A stretch of 36,025 bases of DNA, taken from Actinomycetota bacterium. Lineage in GTDB: Bacteria; Actinomycetota; Thermoleophilia; Gaiellales; F1-60-MAGs149. Shown piece by piece: positions 14,612 to 21,907 of this stretch (position 1 is its first letter; every line of letters starts with the position of its first letter). The notes beneath the pieces are model-generated. The model worked only from the letters and a program-made list of their open reading frames with translations, made no database searches and had not been told where the DNA came from. The stretch spans positions 1 to 36,025 of the forward strand of contig VFJZ01000097.1 of the NCBI GenBank assembly GCA_009885805.1, given 5' to 3'. The position numbers and the translations under genes were made by a program.

Positions 14612-15631
14612 GTGACCGAGATCCCCGCCGCGATCCGCGACCTGTTGCTGGCCCCGCCGGCCCTCACACCGGCCGTGCGAGACGTCTACGAGGCGCCCGC
14701 CGCGGACGTCGTCCGGCCGGCGAGCGAGGTCGAGCACGCGCTCGCGAACCTGCTCGGGATTCCCTTCGACGTCACGATCCTCGGTCGCCGCGGCGCGAAG
14801 GACGGGCCGGCCGGGGTGCGGCGCGGGTTCCTGACGTGTCTCAGCTACGAGCCCGGGCTCGGGGTCGATCTCTCCGGCGACCGGATCGCTGACTTCGGCG
14901 ACGTCGACGTCTTCCACACCGATGTCGAGCGGACCTGGGATCGCGTCTCCGACGTCGTCGCCAGTCTCGTCGGCACCGGCACGCCACTCGTCTGCATCGG
15001 CGGCGACCACGGCCTCGCCTTCCCGGTCCTGCGTGGCGCCGCGCGTGGCATCGGCGGGCGCCGGGTCGGCGTGATCCAGGTCGACGCGCACTTCGACGTG
15101 CGCATCACGCACCACGGCGAGCCGTCGAGCGGTGTGCCGTTCCGGTGGATCCTCGACCGCCACCCGGAGTCCTTCGCCGGCCGGAACCTGGTCGAGTTCG
15201 GGATCGGCGGCTGGCTCAACACGAAGACCTACCACGACTGGCTGACCGAGCAGGGCGCGCGCATCGTCACGCTGCGCGAGATCCGCCGCGGCGACTGGGA
15301 TGCCCTCGTCGCCGAGGCGCTCGAGATCGCCGCCGACGGCACCGACGCGATCTGGATGAGCTTCGACATCGATGCGATCGAGGGTGCGACGGCCGGCGCT
15401 ACCAACGTCCCGGCGATCGGTGGCCTATCGCCGTTTCAGGCGCAGGAACTGGTCTACGCGTTCGCGTGCCATCCGAAGGCGATCGGCCTCGACATCATGG
15501 AGGTCTCGCCGCCCCTCAACCCGTCCGGGATGACGGAGCGGCAGGCGGCCTCCCTCGTCCTCGACTTCGCGGCGGGCTGCAAGTGGCGCCAAAGGTGCCC
15601 GGCACCTTTGGCGCCAACGCGATCGCCATGA
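14612..15631 (+). CDS. Arginase/agmatinase-family ureohydrolase
   Basis: The 339-residue metalloenzyme has the three Mn-binding signatures of ureohydrolases: GGDHG, DAHFDVR and SFDIDAIEG, plus the loop THHGEPSSGVPFRWILD, reminiscent of formimidoylglutamase (HutG) or agmatinase. It should hydrolyse a guanidino or formimino compound; the exact substrate is open. GTG 14612 has GAGG 7 nt upstream; an in-frame GTG at 14576 is an alternative. The last 16 or so codons (CKWRQRCPAPLAPTRSP) are encoded by a perfect palindrome and do not look like a family C-terminus, so the natural end may have been replaced by an inserted repeat. Its stop overlaps the next gene's ATG (ATGA). Confidence 0.85.
   Translation: MTEIPAAIRDLLLAPPALTPAVRDVYEAPAADVVRPASEVEHALANLLGIPFDVTILGRRGAKDGPAGVRRGFLTCLSYEPGLGVDLSGDRIADFGDVDVFHTDVERTWDRVSDVVASLVGTGTPLVCIGGDHGLAFPVLRGAARGIGGRRVGVIQVDAHFDVRITHHGEPSSGVPFRWILDRHPESFAGRNLVEFGIGGWLNTKTYHDWLTEQGARIVTLREIRRGDWDALVAEALEIAADGTDAIWMSFDIDAIEGATAGATNVPAIGGLSPFQAQELVYAFACHPKAIGLDIMEVSPPLNPSGMTERQAASLVLDFAAGCKWRQRCPAPLAPTRSP
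15584..15616. repeat. Perfect 33-nt palindrome (16-bp arms, 1-nt centre)
   Basis: TGGCGCCAAAGGTGCC (15584-15599) is followed by one C and its exact reverse complement GGCACCTTTGGCGCCA (15601-15616). It lies inside the 3' end of the arginase-family gene, 11 nt before the ATG of the kinase gene. The sequence reads through in the arginase frame. It looks like a REP-type palindromic element, and the RNA could form a strong intra-operon hairpin. Confidence 0.9.
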
Positions 15632-16161
15632 CACCGGTGAAGCGCGTCTGCCTGCTCGGTGCGGAATCGACCGGCAAGACGACGCTCGCAGGCGATCTCG
15701 CCACCGCGTTCGGCAGCCTCGTCAACCCGGAGTACGGCCGCCCCTACACCGCGATCGGTCGCGTGCCTGGCGCACCGTGGACGAGCGAGGAGTTCACCCA
15801 CATCGCACGCGTCCAGTGCTGGTACGAGGACTTCCTCGCCGACTACGCGCATGGCGTCCTCTTCTGCGACACCGACGCCTTCACGACGGCCGTCTTCCAC
15901 GAGGTCTACCTCGGTCGCCCGGCAGAGAAGTTCGGCGACCTCATTACCCGGCCGTACGACCTCTTCGTCGTCTGCGGGCTCGACGTTCCCTGGCGTGGCG
16001 ACGGCATCCGCCAGTTCGAGGATCAGCGCCGCTGGATGCACGAACGCTATCTCGAGCGGGCCCGCGCCAGCGGCCGGCCGTGGCTGGAAGTGACCGGGGC
16101 CCGTGAGCCCCGTCTCGCCGCCGCCGAGGCCGCCGTGCGCGAGCTTCTCACCGTCGGCTGA
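15628..16161 (+). CDS. NadR-like AAA ATPase / ribosylnicotinamide-kinase-type protein
   Basis: The 177-residue P-loop protein begins VKRVCLLGAESTGKTTLAGD, the Walker A form (GxxSTGKTTLA) typical of the C-terminal kinase domain of NadR. Downstream are EYGRPY, VLFCDTDAFTT (Walker B-like) and YDLFVVCGLDVPWRGDGIRQ, also NadR-like. Stand-alone versions phosphorylate nicotinamide riboside or related nucleosides; there is no adenylyltransferase or HTH domain here. ATG 15628 overlaps the arginase-family stop, so the pair is probably co-transcribed. Its 3' end overlaps the convergent S4 gene by 14 bp. Confidence 0.82.
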   Translation: MTPVKRVCLLGAESTGKTTLAGDLATAFGSLVNPEYGRPYTAIGRVPGAPWTSEEFTHIARVQCWYEDFLADYAHGVLFCDTDAFTTAVFHEVYLGRPAEKFGDLITRPYDLFVVCGLDVPWRGDGIRQFEDQRRWMHERYLERARASGRPWLEVTGAREPRLAAAEAAVRELLTVG

Positions 16162-16360
16162 CGAGGTAGCCGGCGCCGCCGACGTCGACGACATCGCCCT
16201 CGACGAGCTTGCGTCCCCGGCGCTGCTCGACGCTGCCGTTCACGGAGACCTCGCCGCGGGCGAGGATCGTCCGCGCCTCGCCGCCGGTCTCCGCGATCCC
16301 GGCCAGCTTCAGGAGTTGGCCGAGGAGGATCTGTCCGTCACGGACCGCGACCGTCTTCAT
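16148..16360 (-). CDS. Small S4-domain RNA-binding protein (YaaA/YbcJ type)
   Basis: The 70-residue protein is a single S4 domain: ILLGQLLKLAGIAETGGEAR, then LARGEVSVNGSVEQRRGRKL and GDVVDVGG. This is the pattern of stand-alone S4 proteins such as YaaA and YbcJ, which bind structured RNA; the precise role is not known. The frame is open to 16399, but ATG 16360 starts the homology and follows CACGAT by 6 nt, as expected of a leaderless message. Confidence 0.85.
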   Translation of the reverse strand: MKTVAVRDGQILLGQLLKLAGIAETGGEARTILARGEVSVNGSVEQRRGRKLVEGDVVDVGGAGYLVSRR

Positions 16361-16366
16361 CGGCGG

Positions 16367-16372
16367 ATCGTG
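16367..16372 (-). promoter_or_regulatory. -10-like hexamer for a leaderless transcript
   Basis: The minus-strand hexamer CACGAT ends 6 nt before ATG 16360. The whole stretch CACGATCCGCCG-ATG closely parallels TACGATCCGCGG-ATG at the isochorismatase-family gene. Confidence 0.5.
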
Positions 16373-16432
16373 CCGCACGCGCCGCCCGTCGCACCGCACT
16401 CCTCGGGGGAATCAGTCACAATCCGCACCAGC

Positions 16433-16930
16433 GTGATTCACCTGCCGCCCACCCTGCGGGACCGCGCGGCCGAGCGGGACTACCGATTCACACGGATGGC
16501 GAGCGCGCTTGCCGGTCTGCGCATCCTCGTCGGCCTGATCTGGCTCTACAACCTGTCGTGGAAGCTCCCTCCCGACTTCGGCAAGGACGATGCTGAGGGG
16601 CTGCCGTACTACCTGTCGCTCGGCGCCGAGCATGGCCTACCTGGCTTCTCGTTCTTCGCGAGCGAGGTCGCGGTTCCGCACGTCGGCGTCGTCGGGTGGG
16701 CGATCTTCGGCGCCGAGCTGACCGCGGGCCTGCTGCTGGTGCTGGGTCTGCAGACGACGTTCGGCGCCCTTCTGGGGACCGTGAACGCGATCACGATCGC
16801 GGCGCTCGTCGCGCCCGCTCCCGGCGAGTGGCGGATCGGCTATCTGATGCTCGTGGCACTGAACGTCGTCCCGCTCGTCGCGCCGGCGAACCTGCGCTAC
16901 AGCGCCGACTCCGCGCTCGGCCGCGTCTGA
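16433..16930 (+). CDS. DoxX-like integral membrane protein
   Basis: The 165-residue protein has four predicted membrane spans: LAGLRILVGLIWLYNLSW, VVGWAIFGAELTAGLLLVLG, LLGTVNAITIAALVAPAP and GYLMLVALNVVPLVAP. The arrangement and the segment WLYNLSWKLPPDFG resemble the DoxX/DoxD family of small quinone-linked or redox-associated membrane proteins; the function is not established. I use GTG 16433 because it gives a short charged N-terminus before the first span; ATG 16496 is the main alternative. It is divergent from the S4 gene, with 72 bp between them. Confidence 0.65.
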   Translation: MIHLPPTLRDRAAERDYRFTRMASALAGLRILVGLIWLYNLSWKLPPDFGKDDAEGLPYYLSLGAEHGLPGFSFFASEVAVPHVGVVGWAIFGAELTAGLLLVLGLQTTFGALLGTVNAITIAALVAPAPGEWRIGYLMLVALNVVPLVAPANLRYSADSALGRV

Positions 16931-16939
16931 CCCCGTTGG

Positions 16940-16945
16940 TAGCCT
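16940..16945 (+). promoter_or_regulatory. -10-like hexamer for a leaderless transcript
   Basis: TAGCCT ends 6 nt before ATG 16952 of the flavoprotein gene, matching the spacing seen at two other genes in the window. No Shine-Dalgarno lies in the 22-nt gap after the DoxX-like gene. Confidence 0.5.
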
Positions 16946-16951
16946 GCGCCG

Positions 16952-18046
16952 ATGCGTGTCTGCGTCGTCGGGCTGGGCGCGATGGGGATCGCCGCCGCTC
17001 GCTCGCTCGCCGCCCGTGGTCATCGGGTGATCGGTCTCGATCGCCACGGTGTCGCGAACGGGATCGGCTCCTCAGCGTATGACTGGCGCATCTTCCGCCT
17101 CGCCCACGAGCGTCCGGAGTACGTGCGGCTGGCGCGGAAGGCGCTGATGCACTGGCGAGAGCTCGAGCGCCGGGACGGCGTCGCCCTGCTCCGGGCGACG
17201 GGTCTCCTCGAGATCGGGGGGCCGCACGCGGCGATCGTCACCGCACTGCGGTCGGAGTCGGTGACCGTGACGGAACTCGACGGCGCCGACGTCGCCGATC
17301 TCTGCCCGGGTCTCGCTCCGCGTCACGGCCGTCCCGCCCGGTGGCAGCCGGCGGCCGGCGTGCTCTCGGCTCGTGACTGCCTCCTTGTCCAGGCCGACGC
17401 TGCGGCGTGTGACGGCGCCGAGATCGCCGTGGAGGGCGTCATCGGCATCGACCGGCACACCGACCGGGTCACGATCCGGACGACCGACCGACAGCTCGAA
17501 GCGGACGTCGTGGTGATCGCCGCCGGTCCGTGGACGAACGATCTGGTGCGACCGCTAGGGCTCGACCTGCCGCTGGCGCCGGCCCTCGGTCAGACGTCGC
17601 TCTTCCGCGGTCAGGGCTGGGGCCGTCAGCCGTGCCTGATCGAGTGGCTCGAGGGTCAGGACGTCGCCTATGGCCTTCCCGTCGAAGGCGTCGGGTTCCA
17701 GCTCGGCATCAGTCCCGGTGCCCCGTTCGTCCCCGACGATGAAGACCGGCGGCCGGACCACGCGGAGGCGATGACGCTGTCGCGCCACGTCGCCGCCGGC
17801 TTCGCCGGTCTCGACGCTCATCCGCTGCGCTCGGCCCGCTGCCCCTGGACGATGACGGCGGACGGCGACTTCATCATCGACCGCGACGGACCGCTGGTGA
17901 TCGCCGCGGGTTGCTCCGGCCAGGCGTTCAAGTTCTCACCGGCCATCGGCGAGCTGATCGCCGACCTCTGCGAGGGCGGCGAAGCTGATCCGATGTTCCG
18001 GCTGGGTCGCCCCGCCCTCAGGGCTGTACCACAGATCATCTCCTGA
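16952..18046 (+). CDS. FAD-dependent amine oxidase, monomeric sarcosine oxidase-like
   Basis: The 364-residue protein of the DAO superfamily starts with the dinucleotide-binding motif VCVVGLGAMGIAAARSLAAR (GxGxxG) and SSAYDWRIFRLAH, as in monomeric sarcosine oxidase. Near the C-terminus, RCPWTMTADGDFIID is followed by GCSGQAFKFSPAIGELIADL. The cysteine in the first box aligns with the residue that binds FAD covalently in sarcosine oxidase. It probably oxidises an N-methyl amino acid or related secondary amine to an imine with release of hydrogen peroxide; the substrate is unknown. ATG 16952 is preceded by TAGCCT at leaderless spacing, and a hairpin begins at its stop codon. Confidence 0.87.
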   Translation: MRVCVVGLGAMGIAAARSLAARGHRVIGLDRHGVANGIGSSAYDWRIFRLAHERPEYVRLARKALMHWRELERRDGVALLRATGLLEIGGPHAAIVTALRSESVTVTELDGADVADLCPGLAPRHGRPARWQPAAGVLSARDCLLVQADAAACDGAEIAVEGVIGIDRHTDRVTIRTTDRQLEADVVVIAAGPWTNDLVRPLGLDLPLAPALGQTSLFRGQGWGRQPCLIEWLEGQDVAYGLPVEGVGFQLGISPGAPFVPDDEDRRPDHAEAMTLSRHVAAGFAGLDAHPLRSARCPWTMTADGDFIIDRDGPLVIAAGCSGQAFKFSPAIGELIADLCEGGEADPMFRLGRPALRAVPQIIS

Positions 18047-18072
18047 AACCTCCGCAAAGCCGCGGCGTTTCA
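18044..18072 (+). terminator. Terminator-like stem-loop after the flavoprotein gene
   Basis: TGAAAC (18044-18049) pairs with GTTTCA (18067-18072), and inside it CCGC (18052-18055) pairs with GCGG (18062-18065). The stem starts at the stop codon itself. Confidence 0.5.
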
Positions 18073-18120
18073 TCCGTCGGGGTGATGAAGGTCAGGTGCC
18101 GCCCGGCCGATGGTAGCGTC

Positions 18121-21100
18121 GTGCCTCGACAATCGCGTGTCCGCCGTCGCCTGCTCGCAGCCGGGCTGCTGGCGATGTCCCTGCTCGCGCCCGCGACTGC
18201 AGCCGCCGACGATCTGGTGCTGCTGGAGAACGATCCGGCGGTCGCCCTCCAGGGCACGCTGACCTTCCAGCGCGTCTACATCAACTCGACGGTCCGACTG
18301 ACCGGCGACCTGGTGTTGAACGCGGACTCCGTCTACATCGGTCCGCGCGCGGCGATCCAGCCGTGCTTCGTGCCCGATCCGATGAACCCGGTCGACGGCG
18401 GTGATCCCAACGGCTGCACCGACGGCCGCTCGCTGACGATCCGCACCACCGGCGAGGTCCTGATCTCGCCCGCGGTCGACCTCCGCGGCGGCACCGGTCC
18501 GGCGCGGCGTGGCGGCGCACTGACGATCACGGGATCCTCGATCACGCTGTCCGCGGCCGTCACGACGAGCGGGTTCGGCGGGATGCCGTCCGGGATCGTG
18601 AACCTCGTCACCACCGGCCTGCTGCGGACGAGCACGATCGTCGCGCCCGGCACGACGGTGAACCTGAACGGCGGCCGCGGCGTCACGATGGCCGGCGACC
18701 TCGACGTGCGCCCGAGCGGCGCGGCCACGGCCTCCTCGGCGTCTGGGGCGGTGTCGCTGCGCGGGTTTGCACTCGCCGATGGGGCCGCGGGAGCCCCCGG
18801 TATCCCCGGCGGGCCGGGCGGTACGGTGAACGTCAGCGGCGGTGACGTCCGCGTCGCCGGTGCCAGCGCCAACGGCGGCGGCGCTCAGGACCTGACGGGC
18901 GGCAACGGCGGCACGGTCCGCGTCACGGCGCGCGGCCGCGGCGCGGTCGGGTCGCTGAGCGCCAACGGCGGTTCGAGCGCCCAGGGAGCCGGCGGCAACG
19001 CCGGCGTTGTCGAGCTTCTCGGCACGCGTCGGGCGACCGCCACCGGGCTGTCGGCGTCCGGCGCACAGGCCCCCGCCGGTGGCGGTAACGGCGGCACGGT
19101 CCGCGCCCGTGGGTCGTCGATCACCCTGTCGAGCCTCGGTGCAGGTGGCGGTGGCGGAACGAACGCGGCCCTGAATCCATCGGGTGGCGCCGGCGGCATC
19201 GTCGACATCGTGAGCGCCGGTCGCGTCCACCTCTCCGGCTTCGGCGTGGCCGGCGGCAACGGCAGTGGTGGCGGCAACGGTGGCGGCGGCGGGTCGGCGT
19301 CGGTGAGCGGCGGCCGCCTTGTCGTCTCCGGCACGGTCGACGTCTCCGGCGGCACCGCGAACGCCGGTAGCGGCGGACCGGCGGGCACGGCGACGCTCCG
19401 CAGCGCAACCACGCTCCGCATCAGTGGCGGCGTCGACGCTGCAGGTTCCGCGGGCGGCGCCCTGGCGGGGAAGGGTGGCACGATCCTGCTCGACGCGAAG
19501 GGTCTGAGCTACGCCGGCGGGACGCTCACCGTGTCAGGGGCCCAGGGCGGGCTGGCCGGCTCGAACGCCGGCACCGTCACCGTGCGGAGTCCTGCGATCG
19601 ACCTCGCATCCGCGCCCGCCGCGGCCGGTGGCAGCGGCGGCTCGCCGGGAGCGCCCGGTGGCGCCGGCGGCACGGTCGACATCGTCACGAGCGGCGACCT
19701 GACGCTCGGAGGGTTCGCGGTCGCCGGCGGTAACGGCAACGCGGCCGGCAGCGGCGGCAGCGGCGGCGTCGCGAGGATCGCCGCCGCCGCGCTGCGACTC
19801 TGGGGCGGCATCGACGCCACGGGCGGCTCGACCGGGAACGGCGGCAACGGCGGCGCGAGCGGTTCGATCGCCGTCACGACCGTCGGCGCGATGACGATCG
19901 GCGGGACGCTGGACGCCAGCGGCAGCGGCGCCGCGCAGGGCGGCGCCTCGGCCGGCGGCCCCGTCACGGTGACAGCCGGAGGCGACGCCTGGCTCGGCGG
20001 CATCAGCACGGCGGGTGCCAGTGGGGCGGGCGGCGGTTCGGCTGCCGGCGCGATCACGGTCCGCGCCGCCGCACTCGACATCGGCGGCGTAACGTCCAAC
20101 GGCGGGTCCGGTCAGGGAGGATCCGACTCGAACGGCGGCGCCGGCGCGAACGTCGTGATCATCGTCACCGGCGAGTTGACCTCGCCCAACGGGTTCGCGC
20201 CTGCCGGCGGCAACGGCGCGGGCAGCGGATCCGGCGGCCCCGGGGGTATCGTCGCGGTGACGGCCGGGGACATCCTGGTCGGCGCGATCGACGTCACTGG
20301 TGGCAGCGCCGGTCAGGGCAACGGCGGCGGCGCCGGCCGCGCGACGTTGATCTCCTTCGGCGACCTCCACGTGCTGAACGGCGTTGATGCCTCCGGCACC
20401 GGCGGAGGGGCGAATGGCGCCGCGTCGGACGGTGGTGCGCTGACGCTCCGGGCGTCGCAGTCGCTCGTCGCCGGCTCGATCACGCTGGGGGGCGGCTCAT
20501 CGCCCGTCCGCGGGGGGCACGGCGCACGCCTCGACCTGATCGCCGACGACGCCGTCGTGGGCACCGTCACGGCCAGCGGCGGCAACGCTACGCAGGCGCT
20601 GGCGAACGGCCCCGGCGGCAACGGCGGGACGATCGTCGGTCGTCTCACGGGCCCGCTCGATGTCACCTCGTTGACGACGGCGGGTGGCAGCGGCGCAGGA
20701 GCCGGTCGCGGCGGTAGCGGCGGCCCGATCGACATCACCGCAGCCGCGATCGACGCCGGCTCGGTCATCGCGACCGCCGGCGCCGGCGGCGGCGCCGGTG
20801 CGCAGGGCGGAGCCGTGAAACTCGCCGCGACTGCCGATCTCAATGTCTCGTCCGCCGTCGCGACGAATGGCGCCGGTGGTGGCGACGGCGCAGCCGGCCA
20901 GCCCGGGTTCGCCGGTGGCTCCGCGGGGGCGATCCTGCTGCGGGCGACCGACGGGGTCCTGACCCTGCCGGGGCCTGTGACCGCGCTCGGCGCCGTGGGC
21001 GGCGATCCCGGCGCCGGGTTCCCGACCGGTGCCCCGGGTGGCACCGGCGGACGGGTCGACATCGTCGCCCGCCGTGTCGGCGCGCTCCAGTCGATCGCGA

Positions 21101-21855
21101 CGACGGGTGGCGACGGCTCGGGCCCCGAAGACACGGCCGGGGCCGGCGGCGATGGCGGACCCGTGTTCGTCTGGTCGGACGACGGTGTCCTCGACGGCTC
21201 CCGCTTCGTCACGAGCGGCGGCGGCGTCGGCATCCCCGGCGGGCTCGAGGGCCCGCAGACCCAGCAGTCGTCTCCGACCGATGTCGTGGCGAAGAAGAAG
21301 ACCGTCGCGTTCGCGCTCCGCAGCCCGGATGCCGCCCGCGTCGGCCTGCTCGCCGTCAACGGTCCGCAGGCCGGTCGCGTGACGACGACCGCCGCCGTCG
21401 CCGGTCCCATCAAGCTGCCGAAGCGCCTCATGTGTGTCGGCGTCCGCTACGCGGTCGTGGCGCTCCAGCCCGCGCTCGGTTGGGTCTCGAACGGGGCGGG
21501 CGTCGTCAAGACTGCCGCTGGCAAGGGCAAGGGTTGCAAGAAGCCGCCGGTGTTGAAGGCCGGGAAGAAGAAGGTCGCCGTCTCGCTCGCCGCAGTCGCC
21601 AGCGGCGGGTTTCACGTCGTCATTCCGGCCAGTGCCAGGGGGCTCGGTATCGCCACTGCCCAGATCGTCGCCGGCAAGACCGTCCTCGCGGCCGGCGAGC
21701 CGCTTGCCGTGCTGCGCTCGGGGAAGTTCAAGCTTGATCTGGTGCTGCCGCCCGCCCTTCGCCGGCCCGGCACCTACAACGTTCGTGTCGTCGGGAAGGC
21801 CATCGTGGGGAAGAAGACGCGGATGGTCACGCTGACGCTCGAGCTGCGCGCGTGA
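18121..21855 (+). CDS. Giant exported Gly-rich repeat protein, beta-helix-like
   Basis: The protein of about 1244 residues starts with a signal peptide (RRRLLAAGLLAMSLLAPATA, then AADD). A non-repetitive head (about 30-130; LTGDLVLNADSVYIGPRAAI) follows, then about 900 residues of imperfect units roughly 40-55 residues long. Each unit has a Gly/Asn/Ser-rich turn (for example GGNGGT) and two or three short beta strands such as VDIVTSGDLTLGGFAVAGGN. Such periodicity suggests a long parallel beta-solenoid. The last 180 residues lose the repeats and become Lys-rich beta sequence (AGKKKVAVSLAAVASGGF). It is probably a secreted or surface structural protein; no sortase or TM anchor is visible. GTG 18121 fits the signal peptide; GTG 18082 or ATG 18085 are in frame. 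I do not recognise a named family. Confidence 0.85.
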   Translation: MPRQSRVRRRLLAAGLLAMSLLAPATAAADDLVLLENDPAVALQGTLTFQRVYINSTVRLTGDLVLNADSVYIGPRAAIQPCFVPDPMNPVDGGDPNGCTDGRSLTIRTTGEVLISPAVDLRGGTGPARRGGALTITGSSITLSAAVTTSGFGGMPSGIVNLVTTGLLRTSTIVAPGTTVNLNGGRGVTMAGDLDVRPSGAATASSASGAVSLRGFALADGAAGAPGIPGGPGGTVNVSGGDVRVAGASANGGGAQDLTGGNGGTVRVTARGRGAVGSLSANGGSSAQGAGGNAGVVELLGTRRATATGLSASGAQAPAGGGNGGTVRARGSSITLSSLGAGGGGGTNAALNPSGGAGGIVDIVSAGRVHLSGFGVAGGNGSGGGNGGGGGSASVSGGRLVVSGTVDVSGGTANAGSGGPAGTATLRSATTLRISGGVDAAGSAGGALAGKGGTILLDAKGLSYAGGTLTVSGAQGGLAGSNAGTVTVRSPAIDLASAPAAAGGSGGSPGAPGGAGGTVDIVTSGDLTLGGFAVAGGNGNAAGSGGSGGVARIAAAALRLWGGIDATGGSTGNGGNGGASGSIAVTTVGAMTIGGTLDASGSGAAQGGASAGGPVTVTAGGDAWLGGISTAGASGAGGGSAAGAITVRAAALDIGGVTSNGGSGQGGSDSNGGAGANVVIIVTGELTSPNGFAPAGGNGAGSGSGGPGGIVAVTAGDILVGAIDVTGGSAGQGNGGGAGRATLISFGDLHVLNGVDASGTGGGANGAASDGGALTLRASQSLVAGSITLGGGSSPVRGGHGARLDLIADDAVVGTVTASGGNATQALANGPGGNGGTIVGRLTGPLDVTSLTTAGGSGAGAGRGGSGGPIDITAAAIDAGSVIATAGAGGGAGAQGGAVKLAATADLNVSSAVATNGAGGGDGAAGQPGFAGGSAGAILLRATDGVLTLPGPVTALGAVGGDPGAGFPTGAPGGTGGRVDIVARRVGALQSIATTGGDGSGPEDTAGAGGDGGPVFVWSDDGVLDGSRFVTSGGGVGIPGGLEGPQTQQSSPTDVVAKKKTVAFALRSPDAARVGLLAVNGPQAGRVTTTAAVAGPIKLPKRLMCVGVRYAVVALQPALGWVSNGAGVVKTAAGKGKGCKKPPVLKAGKKKVAVSLAAVASGGFHVVIPASARGLGIATAQIVAGKTVLAAGEPLAVLRSGKFKLDLVLPPALRRPGTYNVRVVGKAIVGKKTRMVTLTLELRA

Positions 21856-21865
21856 ACAGCGCGCA
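21845..21865 (+). terminator. Possible hairpin spanning the stop codon of the Gly-rich protein gene
   Basis: TGCGCGC (21845-21851) pairs with GCGCGCA (21859-21865) around a 7-nt loop containing the TGA. It may end or attenuate the transcript before the DUF1800 operon. Confidence 0.3.
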
Positions 21866-21907
21866 TCGGTACCAGCAACCGACCAGGAGTGACAAGGGGG
21901 GATCTCC

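Noticed and set aside
18121-21855. Gly-rich protein as a PE-PGRS member
   Set aside because: It has a normal signal peptide and no PE domain, and its repeats are mixed Gly with beta strands, not GGA-GGX tandem.
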